Shown piece by piece: positions 29,145 to 38,366 of a stretch of DNA of 58,161 bases (the stretch's first letter is position 1; each line of letters starts with the position of its first letter). This DNA comes from Gammaproteobacteria bacterium (lineage in GTDB: Bacteria; Pseudomonadota; Gammaproteobacteria; Eutrophobiales; Eutrophobiaceae): assembly GCA_024278135.1 (NCBI GenBank), contig JAJRTU010000113.1, positions 1 through 58,161 of the forward strand, in the 5' to 3' direction. The position numbers were made by a program, and so were the translations under genes. Below the pieces are notes generated by a model that saw nothing but the letters and a program-made list of their open reading frames with translations, was not told the DNA's origin and did no database searches.

Positions 29145-30344
29145 ATGAGAAAAGCAATTATTCTGGTGATGGATTCTCTGGGCATTGGTGCCACGGAGGA
29201 TGCATCCCGATTTGGTGATACCGGTGCCAATACTTTCCTGCATATTGCAGAAACCTGTCACCGGGAAAGGCCGGAACCCCTCTACCTGCCCAACCTGACT
29301 CGCCTGGGTTTATACCATGCCACAAAAGAGAGTTGCGGGTCTTACCCCGCTGAGTACGATACAAATATTAAACTGATTGCCGCTTATGCCCATGCAGCGG
29401 AACTGAGTACCGGCAAAGACACCCCCAGCGGTCACTGGGAAATGGCCGGTGTGCCGGTATTGTTTGACTGGGGCTATTTCACGGATGCCCTTGACACTTT
29501 TCCACAAATTCTTCTGGATGAATTAATACAACGCGCCGAACTGCCCGGGCTGCTGGGAAACTGCAAGGCCTCCGGTACAGAAATCATAGCGGAGCTGGGT
29601 GAAGAACATATGCGCACGGGAAAACCCATTGTCTACACCTCGGCAGACAGTGTCTTCCAGATTGCCTGTCATGAAGAGTGCTTCGGTCTGGAAAGACTGA
29701 TGGCACTGTGCGAGATTAGCCGGGAACTGGTCGATGAATACAACATCGGGCGCGTCATTGCCAGACCCTTCACTGGTGATAACAAAGATAACTTCGAGCG
29801 CACCGGCAACCGTCGTGATCTTGCTGTGCCTCCGCCTGCAGCAACCGTGCTGGACAAGCTGGCCGAAGCGGGTGGCGAAGTGATCAGTATTGGAAAAATT
29901 GCTGATATTTATGCCCATCGGGGCATTACAAAAAAAATCAGGGCCACCGGTAATGCTGAACTGTTTGATGCAACACTGCAGGCAGTAGTCTGCGCGCCGG
30001 ATCGCTCCCTCATCTTCACCAATTTCGTTGATTTCGATATGTTATACGGACATCGTCGTGATGCCCTCGGCTATGCTCAGGCCCTGGAATATTTTGACTC
30101 ACGCCTGCCGGCGTTAATCGAGCTGATGGAAGACGACAATCTATTGATCATCTGCGCCGATCATGGCTGCGATCCCACCTGGCCGGGAAGCGATCATACC
30201 CGTGAACATATTCCGGTACTGGTGTATGGAAGCAACATAACACCGGGGTCATTGGGCAGACGGGATACCTTTGCTGATATTGGGCAAAGCCTGGCGACGT
30301 ACTTTGGTCTGCCGGCCATGGATTATGGCAGCAGCTTCCTGTGA
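29145..30344 (+). CDS. deoB: Phosphopentomutase
   Basis: The ATG at 29145 ([16 protein letters not shown]) is chosen because it aligns with the conserved family N-terminus; the frame upstream to 29073 lacks similarity. 399 residues. Metal and phosphate site motifs of the alkaline-phosphatase superfamily are visible: [25 protein letters not shown] around the catalytic threonine, [29 protein letters not shown], and [19 protein letters not shown]. The enzyme interconverts (deoxy)ribose 1- and 5-phosphates. It links DeoD product to DeoC (34165-34860) or the pentose phosphate pathway. deoD follows on the same strand after 169 bases, which include a TATAAT at 30371-30376 that might be a second, weak promoter. 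Confidence 0.96.
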   Translation: MRKAIILVMDSLGIGATEDASRFGDTGANTFLHIAETCHRERPEPLYLPNLTRLGLYHATKESCGSYPAEYDTNIKLIAAYAHAAELSTGKDTPSGHWEMAGVPVLFDWGYFTDALDTFPQILLDELIQRAELPGLLGNCKASGTEIIAELGEEHMRTGKPIVYTSADSVFQIACHEECFGLERLMALCEISRELVDEYNIGRVIARPFTGDNKDNFERTGNRRDLAVPPPAATVLDKLAEAGGEVISIGKIADIYAHRGITKKIRATGNAELFDATLQAVVCAPDRSLIFTNFVDFDMLYGHRRDALGYAQALEYFDSRLPALIELMEDDNLLIICADHGCDPTWPGSDHTREHIPVLVYGSNITPGSLGRRDTFADIGQSLATYFGLPAMDYGSSFL

Positions 30345-30513
30345 ATCGGCATACACACAAATTTCTGCTATATAATCAGTCATACATTTTTCCATTACCA
30401 TGCACCAAAAACCCGGTATTCACACTGACTGCATGGACGTGCCGAATTCCCGTATATCAGCGTGAACCGGTTTATGGGTGCCGTTCAGGAAGCTTTATTT
30501 AGAGAAACTCACT

Positions 30514-31224
30514 ATGTCTTTACACATTAACGCACAAGCAGGCGATTTCGCAGAGACCATATTAATGCCCGGCGATCCTTTACGCGCCCGGTATATTGCT
30601 GAAAAATACCTGGGCAATATTCAACAGGTCAACGATGTACGTCATATGCTGGGGTTTACCGGAGAATATAAAGGCACCCGACTGTCCGTCATGGGCCATG
30701 GCATGGGTATCCCCTCCATATCCATTTACGCAACGGAATTGATTAAGGAATACGGCGTGAAAAATTTCATTCGTGTCGGCAGTTGTGGTGCTGTCAGCTC
30801 TTCTGTCCAGTTACGCGATATCGTTGTGGGTCTGGGGGCATCAACCGACTCCTCAGTCAATCGCATGCGTTTCAAAGGTTATGATTTAGCCGCACTTGCG
30901 GATTTTGAGCTGTTGGAAAATATAATGACAGCGGCCAGACATAAACAGATCAAGGTACAGGTCGGCAATATTTTTTCGGCCGATTTATTTTATACCCCTG
31001 ATCCGGACATGTTCGATATTATGGAAAAATACAACATCCTTGCTGTAGAGATGGAGGCCGCCGGTCTTTATGGCCTGGCCGCGGAGTTCGGTGCCAGGGC
31101 AGTGTGTATTTGTACGGTCAGCGATCATATTCGTAGCGGCGCGGCACTGTCCACCGAAGATCGGCAAACAACATTTGATGAAATGATCGAAATCGCTCTC
31201 GACTCGACAGTATCGGCAACCTGA
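30514..31224 (+). CDS. deoD: Purine nucleoside phosphorylase, DeoD type
   Basis: The ATG at 30514 ([20 protein letters not shown]) matches the usual DeoD start and has AGAGAAA upstream. 236 residues, the size of hexameric bacterial DeoD. Motifs present: [13 protein letters not shown] and [10 protein letters not shown] (phosphate binding), [21 protein letters not shown] (base and ribose binding), and VSDHIRSG with the catalytic aspartate. It splits purine (deoxy)nucleosides with phosphate to free base and (deoxy)ribose 1-phosphate. Placed between deoB and two membrane protein genes, one a nucleoside transporter, it forms a compact uptake and salvage group. Confidence 0.96.
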   Translation: MSLHINAQAGDFAETILMPGDPLRARYIAEKYLGNIQQVNDVRHMLGFTGEYKGTRLSVMGHGMGIPSISIYATELIKEYGVKNFIRVGSCGAVSSSVQLRDIVVGLGASTDSSVNRMRFKGYDLAALADFELLENIMTAARHKQIKVQVGNIFSADLFYTPDPDMFDIMEKYNILAVEMEAAGLYGLAAEFGARAVCICTVSDHIRSGAALSTEDRQTTFDEMIEIALDSTVSAT

Positions 31225-31234
31225 AGAGAAAATA

Positions 31235-31678
31235 ATGATGAACAACCTGATCTTAATCAGCACGATCGGTCTTATAGGCGGCCTGAGCATCGGCCTGCAG
31301 GCACCCCTGGCGCATATCATCAATCAACGTCTGGGCATACTGGAAAGCGTTTTTATCATCCACCTCGGCGGACTTGTTACCGTACTCGTCTTATTGTTGT
31401 TCAAGGGCGGCGGTAATCTCGGCCAATGGCAGCATGTCCCCTGGTATGCACTGCTGGGAGGTGTTTTAGGCGTCGCGCTGATCAGCGCACAGGTGTATAT
31501 CATCCCCAGTATCGGCATCGCCGCCACGCTCACGCTGATCATTGCCGGGCAATTATTGATGGCGACCTGTATTGATCACTTTGGTATATTCGAAATTGAA
31601 ACAATACGCCTGAGCGGGACAAGAGTATCAGGGCTGGCGATTGTCCTGCTCGGTGTTTGGTTGACGATCAAACAATAA
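31235..31678 (+). CDS. Small DMT-superfamily membrane protein (YdcZ/DUF606 type)
   Basis: 147 residues with about five hydrophobic segments and the DUF606 pattern: LIGGLSIGLQAPLAHIINQRLG at the start, PWYALLGGVLGVAL in the middle, and GTRVSGLAIVLLGVWLTIKQ at the end. Family members are half-size transporter-like proteins of the drug/metabolite superfamily, and many work as dimers or pairs. It lies 10 bases after deoD and 12 before the nucleoside transporter gene, so it is probably co-transcribed. A role in moving bases, nucleosides or sugars out of or into the cell is only suggested by that position. Confidence 0.8.
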   Translation: MMNNLILISTIGLIGGLSIGLQAPLAHIINQRLGILESVFIIHLGGLVTVLVLLLFKGGGNLGQWQHVPWYALLGGVLGVALISAQVYIIPSIGIAATLTLIIAGQLLMATCIDHFGIFEIETIRLSGTRVSGLAIVLLGVWLTIKQ

Positions 31679-31690
31679 GATAATAATTTA

Positions 31691-33097
31691 ATGTCTCAAT
31701 TCACGGGTCTCATCGGTATTGCTGTTATCTTTCTGGCGGTATTTCTCGCCTCCAACAACCGCCAGGCCATCAGTTGGCGACTGGTGATATGCGGTCTGAG
31801 CCTACAGCTCTTTCTGGCGATGTTCATCCTGAGAACGCCCTGGGGACAGCAGTTGTTTCAAATACTGGGTAATATGGTTGAAAAAATACTGGGCTTTGCC
31901 GATGCCGGCGCAGGCTTTGTCTTTGGCCCGCTGGTCTCGCAACCCGAAAAGATGATAGAAATATTCGGCCCCGCCGGCAGCTTTATTTTCGTCTTCAAAC
32001 TCGTGCCGGTATTTATCTTCGTCGCTGCACTGGCAGCACTGGCCTATCACTATGGGCTCATGCAACGCATAGTCGGCATGATGGCCTGGGCTATTTACCG
32101 CATCATGGGGGCCAGCGGCGCCGAGGCCACGTCCAACTCGGCCAGTGTTTTTGTGGGTCAGGTTGAAGCCCAGATTCTAATCAAACCCTTCCTGGCCAGC
32201 GCCACAAAATCAGAATTACTGGCCATCATGGCGGGTTCCATGGCCTGTATTTCCGGTGGCATCATGGCCGTCTATATCAAGATGGGCATTCCTGCCAATT
32301 ATCTTATGACGGCCAGCATCATGGCCGTGCCGGGGGCACTGGTGATATCCAAAATGCTCTATCCGGAGGTGGAGGATTCTGTCACCAAAGGCACGATCAA
32401 ACTGAACCTGGAAAAAAAGTCTGTTAACGCTATTGACGCTGTCGTCATTGGCGCAGGCGATGGGCTGAAGGTCGGGCTGGTGGTCACCGCGATGTTGATT
32501 GCCATTATCTCGATTATCACCATGCTCGATTACATGCTGGGCAAGGCAGGCGTCTATCTGGCGAGTGTGCTGTTTGAAGCCGGTAAAGAGGCCGTTTTCT
32601 TTCATCTGGATTTGAATAACCTCACTATCAGCAGTGTGCTGGGTGCTTTATTCTACTATCTCGCCATGCTGATGGGCGTACCGGTTCAGGATGCCGCGGC
32701 CGTTGGCGGTTTGATGGGCACCAAATTAATCATTAATGAATTCGTCGCCTACAGTCAACTGGGACCGATGATAGAGGCAGGCAGTATGAGTCCGAAATCC
32801 ATACTCATCGCTACTTTTGCTTTATGCGGTTTTGCCAATTTCAGCTCGGTGGCCATGCTGATTGGCGGTATCAGCGAAATGGTCCCTGAACGTAAACATG
32901 AACTGGCAAAACTGGGGATACCGGCAATGATATGCGGCACACTGGCTTCCTATCTCTCAGCAACACTGGCCGGCATCCTTTATCTGCAGCCGGGATCCAG
33001 TCTCAATAACTCCATCATGTTGCCGGTAATCGTGATGTTGATGACCGTTGCGATCATTATTGTCTTCAATAAATTAAGCAAAACAGGGTCCGGGTAG
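31691..33097 (+). CDS. Concentrative nucleoside transporter (CNT/NupC family)
   Basis: 468 residues with about ten or more membrane segments. Family motifs are clear: GQVEAQILIKPF (the conserved acidic substrate and ion site), GGIMAVYIKMG, PGALVISKMLYPE, and GFANFSSVAMLIGGISEMVPER. CNT proteins import nucleosides with protons or sodium. It is about 60 residues longer than E. coli NupC, mostly through loops and the C-terminus. It closes the deoB-deoD-DMT-CNT run and would supply substrate to DeoD. The stop is 46 bases before an alpha/beta hydrolase gene on the same strand. Confidence 0.92.
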   Translation: MSQFTGLIGIAVIFLAVFLASNNRQAISWRLVICGLSLQLFLAMFILRTPWGQQLFQILGNMVEKILGFADAGAGFVFGPLVSQPEKMIEIFGPAGSFIFVFKLVPVFIFVAALAALAYHYGLMQRIVGMMAWAIYRIMGASGAEATSNSASVFVGQVEAQILIKPFLASATKSELLAIMAGSMACISGGIMAVYIKMGIPANYLMTASIMAVPGALVISKMLYPEVEDSVTKGTIKLNLEKKSVNAIDAVVIGAGDGLKVGLVVTAMLIAIISIITMLDYMLGKAGVYLASVLFEAGKEAVFFHLDLNNLTISSVLGALFYYLAMLMGVPVQDAAAVGGLMGTKLIINEFVAYSQLGPMIEAGSMSPKSILIATFALCGFANFSSVAMLIGGISEMVPERKHELAKLGIPAMICGTLASYLSATLAGILYLQPGSSLNNSIMLPVIVMLMTVAIIIVFNKLSKTGSG

Positions 33098-33143
33098 CGG
33101 CAGATCAGACGACGGCTCCCGAGACATACCACAGGATGCGGAT

Positions 33144-34019
33144 ATGGGAAAAAAATACAAGAGCACACCGGAAGATATTCAATACTACTTCCATAAAGCC
33201 CTGACTGAAAACGGGGAAAAAGTCCGGTGTACCATTGTTTTTGTACATGGCTTGCGTGACCATGCCAGTACACACAAGTTCTTTTTTGAACAACTCAACC
33301 GGGAAGGCTGCCATATACTGAGTTTCGACTTGCTGGGTCACGGCTACAGCACAGGAGAACGTTGCAGTATCGACGATTACAGACAGCATGTCGTCGTCGT
33401 ATGGCACAGCATTATTCGCGCCCTGCGGGAACATATCCCGCAGGGAATACCCGTGGTTATTATGGGTTACTCCTATGGGTTTTCCCTGGTGGTGCACGCC
33501 TTGCACGAACTCATCACAAAAAACATCAGTATAGAAAGAATTATACAAAAACGGGTGACCCTGGTCGTGGGTCTGAGCCCGGCCTTCAAGGTGGGGCATA
33601 CGGCTTCACCGATTGTGCGCTTCTTCGCACCCGTACTGGCCCTGCTCTCGCGCTATATTAGGAATATTCCCATGATGCCCCTTCAGCCTGAAAAGATAAC
33701 CGATGATGAGGAAATCCTCAAAGTGATAGAGACCGACCCGCAGGTATTCAAAGGTCGTATCAATATACAAACAGCCCGTAATGTACATGTTGCCGGAAAA
33801 TCCGCCCTGCGCCTGTTACCCACAATCAAGTTACCCTTCCTGTTGATATTTGGCAGTGAAGACTTCGTTCAGCCCATCAGCAAAGAAGAAATAGAGAAGC
33901 GTGAAGATATTCAGATTCGCATCATTCCGGGTGGCAAACACAATATTTTTGATGGCGATAATCTCTATGCCGGTCGGACGCTGGAGTCCATCATGCGCGC
34001 AATAGAGCAATATTGTTAA
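33144..34019 (+). CDS. Alpha/beta hydrolase, lysophospholipase/monoacylglycerol lipase-like
   Basis: 291 residues. Alpha/beta hydrolase landmarks: FVHGLRDHASTH (oxyanion HG), DLLGHGYSTGERC, nucleophile elbow GYSYG, then the acid in LLIFGSEDFVQP and the histidine in GGKHNIF near the C-terminus. The catalytic triad Ser-Asp-His looks complete. The pattern resembles serine aminopeptidase S33 / monoacylglycerol lipase-like proteins. There is no signal peptide, so it is cytoplasmic. It is preceded by GGATGCGGAT and may be the last gene of the deo-CNT transcript, although nothing links it to nucleosides. The substrate is unknown. Confidence 0.85.
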   Translation: MGKKYKSTPEDIQYYFHKALTENGEKVRCTIVFVHGLRDHASTHKFFFEQLNREGCHILSFDLLGHGYSTGERCSIDDYRQHVVVVWHSIIRALREHIPQGIPVVIMGYSYGFSLVVHALHELITKNISIERIIQKRVTLVVGLSPAFKVGHTASPIVRFFAPVLALLSRYIRNIPMMPLQPEKITDDEEILKVIETDPQVFKGRINIQTARNVHVAGKSALRLLPTIKLPFLLIFGSEDFVQPISKEEIEKREDIQIRIIPGGKHNIFDGDNLYAGRTLESIMRAIEQYC

Positions 34020-34164
34020 ACACGAAACGTGATATTGCACCAGATCTTATGCTGTCTGAATGGTCTTGTTGATTGCGGTAAAACAAACCTGATAAATTGG
34101 CACAGTAAAAAAGCCCGGATCACTATTACACGACTTGATGAAAATCAGACGGCGTGAACCTGCG

Positions 34165-34860
34165 CTAATAACTGTCTGCAGCGGCTTCAGCCCCGGCACC
34201 GACAATAATCAAACCGGCACTTGTACCCAGACGACTGGCCCCGGCTTCCACCATGTCACAGGCTGTACGGTAATCTCTGATACCGCCGCTGGCCTTCACT
34301 CCTGTATCCGGTCCCACTGTTTCACGCAACAAACGTACATCCACCACTGTAGCACCCCCGCTGGAAAAGCCGGTGGATGTCTTGACAAAATGTGCGCCTG
34401 CTTCAACACAGGTCGTACAGGCCTGTATTTTTTCTTCATTACTTAACAGGCAGGTTTCCAGGATGACTTTCACTGTACGTCCCTGGGCGGCATCGACAAC
34501 AGCAACAATATCTGCTTTCATCTGCGCCAGCCCGGCAGATTTCAACAGGCCGATATTCAGCACCATATCAATCTCATCCGCCCCCTGCTCTACTGCAATG
34601 CGGGTCTCCGTCGCTTTGACCCGGGATACCGAAGCCCCGAGAGGGAAAGCAATGACCGTACCTACTTTTACCTCCGAATGCTTCAACAATGCCACCGCCT
34701 GAGTAACAAAGGTCGGCAAGATGCAAACGGAGTAAAAATGATGTGTCATTGCCTCCGTACACAGTTGTTCCACCATGGCCGGCGTCGACTCGGGTTTTAA
34801 CAGCGTATGATCAATGAGCATCGCCAGTGCTTTTCTGTTTCTCATTTTTCTGTTTTCCAT
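34165..34860 (-). CDS. deoC: Deoxyribose-phosphate aldolase
   Basis: 231 residues. Class I aldolase motifs: IDHTLLKPE at the start, EIDMVLNIGLLKSG-like segment, VKVILETCLL, and FVKTSTGFSSGGAT with the Schiff-base lysine. VKASGGIRDY then carries the second conserved lysine. It splits deoxyribose 5-phosphate to acetaldehyde and glyceraldehyde 3-phosphate, completing the route DeoD-DeoB-DeoC. It is on the opposite strand from deoB and deoD, convergent with the hydrolase gene, and follows a cytochrome P450 gene by 13 bases. An in-frame ATG at 34845 with GGAAAA before it is an alternative start. Confidence 0.95.
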   Translation of the reverse strand: MENRKMRNRKALAMLIDHTLLKPESTPAMVEQLCTEAMTHHFYSVCILPTFVTQAVALLKHSEVKVGTVIAFPLGASVSRVKATETRIAVEQGADEIDMVLNIGLLKSAGLAQMKADIVAVVDAAQGRTVKVILETCLLSNEEKIQACTTCVEAGAHFVKTSTGFSSGGATVVDVRLLRETVGPDTGVKASGGIRDYRTACDMVEAGASRLGTSAGLIIVGAGAEAAADSY

Positions 34861-34873
34861 TTTTATCTGCCCG

Positions 34874-36100
34874 CTATTGCGACCAGGTTATCGGTAAAGA
34901 TTTTAAACCCCTGCTGCTCAGTCCAATTCGATACTCCGCTTCGTCAACGGCCGGCGCAATGTCGGGAAGTCGTTGTAACAGGGTGGTAAACATGATATCC
35001 ATGTTCAATCGCGCCAGGTGATTGCCAAGACAAAAATGTGCGCCTGTACCAAAAGCCAAATGCCGGTTTGGCGTTCGGCTTACATCAAAATCATCAGGCC
35101 GGGAAAACCGGGCCGGATCGCGATTGGCCGAAGCATACAGAACGCCGAATTTAGTACCCTTCGGAAAAAAATGTCCCTTGTACTCGATGTCTTCCAGTGC
35201 CAGACGATGGAAGAAAGGTAATGGGGGGTCGTAACGAAACATTTCCTGCACCGCGCTTTGTATCAAGGCCGGCTGTGCCCGGAGTTTTTCCATTTCCTGC
35301 CGGTGTTGCAACAGGGCCAGCATACCGTTACCGGAGGCGTCAATCGTTGATCCATGACCAGCTATCAGGATAATCATACAGGTTGAAATCAGCTCATCTC
35401 TACTGAGTCTGGCCTGTGCCTCGGCAACAAGGAGTTCCGATATCAAATCATCCTCCGGACTTTCGCGACGCTGCTCTGCCAGCCTGACAAGATATTCGGC
35501 AAACTCCCCGCTCGCCTCCTCTGCCTTTTGTATGTCAGCATCCGTTCTCTCCGGTTCAAAGAACTGCACAATATGTTCCGACCACTGACGTAGTCGCGAC
35601 CGATCCTGCGTCGCTACCCCCAGTAACTTGCCTATGACAAACCCGGGAATGGGTGCGACAAAGTCTTCAATAAAGTCCATCTTCCCTTTGCCGACAAGGG
35701 CACTCAGTCGTTCATCTACCAGGGCCTGTACACTGCCACGAAGTGCGTTCACTCGCTTTGGTGTGAATATCCGGAAGACCAGATTACGCAGACGATCATG
35801 TAACTCGCCTTCACTGTCCAGAATATTAACGCGCACATAACGACTGATATCGGGCGTGGCCGGCCAATTTTCCGCTTGTCGTTTGACAGCCAGTTCTGCC
35901 TCTGTCATGACGTGCTCCAGGCTGCGCACAAGACGCGGGTCGTTGACCAAGGTGAGAATATCCTCGTATGTGGACAATAAGAACATATCCCACTTTTTAT
36001 AATAATAGATGGGATGTTCGTCACGCATCTGCTTGTAAATCACATAAGGATCACGGGCAAATTCCGTAGTAAAAGGTTGAAATGAGAATGTCTTTTGCAT
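34874..36100 (-). CDS. Cytochrome P450 (soluble bacterial type)
   Basis: 408 residues, usual for a bacterial class I P450. The heme-ligand loop is FGTGAHFCLGNHLAR, with the cysteine as fifth iron ligand. The ExxR motif is EMFR near residue 275. The I-helix oxygen-activation segment is LIAGHGSTIDASG, where GHGST replaces the more common GxETT. It has no membrane anchor. No ferredoxin or reductase gene is adjacent, so electron partners are encoded elsewhere. It reads into deoC with a 13-base gap, an unusual pairing that may reflect co-transcription rather than shared function. The substrate cannot be inferred. Confidence 0.93.
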   Translation of the reverse strand: MQKTFSFQPFTTEFARDPYVIYKQMRDEHPIYYYKKWDMFLLSTYEDILTLVNDPRLVRSLEHVMTEAELAVKRQAENWPATPDISRYVRVNILDSEGELHDRLRNLVFRIFTPKRVNALRGSVQALVDERLSALVGKGKMDFIEDFVAPIPGFVIGKLLGVATQDRSRLRQWSEHIVQFFEPERTDADIQKAEEASGEFAEYLVRLAEQRRESPEDDLISELLVAEAQARLSRDELISTCMIILIAGHGSTIDASGNGMLALLQHRQEMEKLRAQPALIQSAVQEMFRYDPPLPFFHRLALEDIEYKGHFFPKGTKFGVLYASANRDPARFSRPDDFDVSRTPNRHLAFGTGAHFCLGNHLARLNMDIMFTTLLQRLPDIAPAVDEAEYRIGLSSRGLKSLPITWSQ

Positions 36101-36255
36101 CGGCTATTCATTCAAGGTGGTATTGGTCTCTCCTTGTGCCTGCCGACAAATTCCTTTGGGTGAAATAGTGTTCTTTGCACCATTCTTCACTGTATTAAGC
36201 ACACCGGACATTGTACATTGATTGTCTATTGATGTGGATGAAAGACTGACTCACT

Positions 36256-36870
36256 ATGAATGCTCAAATAAAACGACTGTGTGTGTTTTCCGGCTCCAGC
36301 CCGGGACATCAACCTGAATACGCTGAAGCAGCAGGCCAATTGGGTCGTGCTTTGGTAAAAAATAATATTACACTGGTTTATGGCGGCGGTGATGTCGGCT
36401 TAATGGGTGTTATCGCTGATACAGTCATGTCTGCAGGTGGTGAGGTGATTGGCGTTATACCGGAGTTCCTTGCCAAAAAAGAAGTCGCCCATAATGAAAT
36501 AACTGATCTTCGTATTGTTCAGTCAATGCACGAACGCAAGGCTTTGATGTCCGAGCTGTCTGATGGTTTTATCGCCCTGCCGGGCGGCCTGGGGACTTTT
36601 GAAGAATTATTTGAAGTATTGACCTGGCAACAACTGGGGATCCAGTCGAAGCCATGTGCGCTGCTGAACACCTGCAGTTATTTTGAGCCCTTATTGAAAT
36701 TACTGGATCACGCTGTTACAGAGAGATTTCTGAAACCCGTGCACCGGGCGATGTTACTCACAGGCCAGACACCTGCTTTGCTCATAGAACAGTTGATGAA
36801 ATACAAGCCTCGACCAACAGATAAATGGATGGACGGGGACGACATTGTTGATTCAGGCAAGGTGATATAA
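36256..36870 (+). CDS. LOG-family (TIGR00730) nucleotide phosphoribohydrolase
   Basis: 204 residues. It carries the family signature PGGLGTFEELFEVLTWQQLG near residue 110, and the Rossmann-like start VFSGSSPGHQPEYAEAA with VYGGGDVGLMG. LOG proteins cleave nucleoside 5'-monophosphates, including cytokinin ribotides and AMP, to base plus ribose 5-phosphate. This fits the nucleoside catabolism in the neighbourhood, although the gene stands alone. It is divergent from the P450 gene (155-base gap). A CCCC-GCAT-GGGG hairpin at 36910-36921 after the stop is short and lacks a strong T-run, so I do not call it a terminator. Confidence 0.92.
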   Translation: MNAQIKRLCVFSGSSPGHQPEYAEAAGQLGRALVKNNITLVYGGGDVGLMGVIADTVMSAGGEVIGVIPEFLAKKEVAHNEITDLRIVQSMHERKALMSELSDGFIALPGGLGTFEELFEVLTWQQLGIQSKPCALLNTCSYFEPLLKLLDHAVTERFLKPVHRAMLLTGQTPALLIEQLMKYKPRPTDKWMDGDDIVDSGKVI

Positions 36871-37038
36871 GTCGGATAGACGAATCGGGTGCAAGCGTGC
36901 TGGACAGTTCCCCGCATGGGGCGCTCTTTCAAGCCTTTTCTGAATTCATTGGCTGTGTATTCGCAGGCCGTCCCGAACTGTATCGTTCCGCAAAAAACTG
37001 AACTATGGCCCGCAGATGTTTAGCTGATGCCGATTATA

Positions 37039-37359
37039 TCAATTAAGTTGAACGAGGCCGACCTTATCTATAAACACCACCGGATTCGAATGCTTTGTGG
37101 GTAAGGGACAGGATTGGCCCACAACCATTTCATCGGCGTTTTCAGCATACCAGTCATCCTGAAAAGCCTGCATATGCCCCTGTTGATAGCCTTCAGCATA
37201 GGCTGCCCGTCCCAACAGCAGCCATCGCCGGGCTTTCGCATTACTGTAACCATCATAATAGCCACTTTCATGATCAGCGCAGGATACTGTAAATAATATT
37301 ATGCACAACACCGGAAAGAGTCTGGCGCCGGACAATTTAACCTGCCACTGTTTTAACAC
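37039..37359 (-). CDS. Small predicted lipoprotein of unknown function
   Basis: I do not recognise a family. The frame is open from an ATG at 37437, but the GTG at 37359 is preferred. It follows GAGAGAG and gives a compact signal peptide (MLKQWQVKLSGARLFPVLC...) with lipobox TVSC. The mature part of about 80 residues is rich in Tyr, Gly and Asp near its start (YYDGYSNAKARR), then AYAEGYQQGHMQAFQDDWYAE and a proline-containing tail. It overlaps the end of the NmrA-like gene by 23 bases, so translation may be coupled. A small envelope protein is the only supported statement. Confidence 0.5.
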   Translation of the reverse strand: MLKQWQVKLSGARLFPVLCIILFTVSCADHESGYYDGYSNAKARRWLLLGRAAYAEGYQQGHMQAFQDDWYAENADEMVVGQSCPLPTKHSNPVVFIDKVGLVQLN

Positions 37360-38221
37360 GCTCTCTCTCACCAAATATATCCCTGTGTTGTTGAACAAAT
37401 GACCTGAATGACCGGGGTGCCCTGCCACATAATTCACGACAGGTATCTGTGACCGAGGCTGCTGTATCCTGCGCCATTAATTCAAATAACGCCATCACCG
37501 CATTGACGTACCAGTCACTGGAACCCCAGTTCAGCAACTGACTCCTGAATTCCTGTGCTGGAAGATCCACATAAGTGATCTTTCGCCCCAGCACTTCGGA
37601 CATCTGTTCGGCCAGATCGTAAAAGGAAAGAATTTCCGGTCCGGTAATATAATATGTCTGCCCTTTGTGGCCTGATTCCGTCAGCACAGTGACCACTACA
37701 TCGGCCACATCGGCTACGTCAATAATCCCGGTCCGCCCCTCCCCCAGAGGCAGGTAAAAGCGGTCCTCTGCAACAATGGAAGCGGCGCAATGCAATATAT
37801 TCTGCATGAAAAAATTGGGGCGTATATGAGTATAGTTCATACCGGACCGGGCCAGATACTCTTCAGCCTCACCGTGAACTCTTTTTAACAGAGCGGATGA
37901 TTTTACATCAGCACCCGATGCCGAGAGCTTGACCAGATGCGAGACTTCCCGTCTTTTGGCAACATCAATAAAGCGTTTCTCATTGGCGAGTTGCTGCTCC
38001 GAATTGGCCATAACCAGGAAGGCCCTGTCAACTCCTTGCAGGGCTGATTCAATAGACGATTCATCTTCCAGATCACCCTGAACAATCTCAAGCCCCGGCA
38101 TAGACAGGTCCGTGACCTTATCGAGATCCCGCACCAGAGCACGAACGGGGATTTGCCGTTCACCGAGCACAGTCAATATCGCTCTGCCGCATGTGCCGGT
38201 AATACCCGTCAGCAAAATCAT
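37337..38221 (-). CDS. NmrA/SDR-type NAD(P)-binding oxidoreductase
   Basis: The ATG at 38221 (MILLTGITGTCGRAIL) has GGAAAG 6 bases upstream and begins directly with the Rossmann glycine motif TGITGTCG. The 294-residue protein continues with ALVRDLDK, QGDLEDESSIESALQG, THIRPNFFMQN, IDVADVADVVV and YITGPEILSFYDLAEQMSEVLGRKITYVDLP. This is the pattern of NmrA-like atypical short-chain dehydrogenases, including quinone reductase (QOR2)-like and redox-sensor proteins. The catalytic YxxxK motif of classical SDRs is not evident. It is divergent from modA with about 145 bases between them. Confidence 0.87.
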   Translation of the reverse strand: MILLTGITGTCGRAILTVLGERQIPVRALVRDLDKVTDLSMPGLEIVQGDLEDESSIESALQGVDRAFLVMANSEQQLANEKRFIDVAKRREVSHLVKLSASGADVKSSALLKRVHGEAEEYLARSGMNYTHIRPNFFMQNILHCAASIVAEDRFYLPLGEGRTGIIDVADVADVVVTVLTESGHKGQTYYITGPEILSFYDLAEQMSEVLGRKITYVDLPAQEFRSQLLNWGSSDWYVNAVMALFELMAQDTAASVTDTCRELCGRAPRSFRSFVQQHRDIFGERERVKTVAG

Positions 38222-38366
38222 GTTATACTTTCCGCTCCGTGTTTCATTATTATTTCCAAAGCAAAATTGCCTCACCAATATCTGCCAAATCCAGCCGCAT
38301 TAATTTCCGGGCTGCGGTAAACTCATAATCGTCTACGAGTATAACCTGTAAATTATTTGATGCTAC

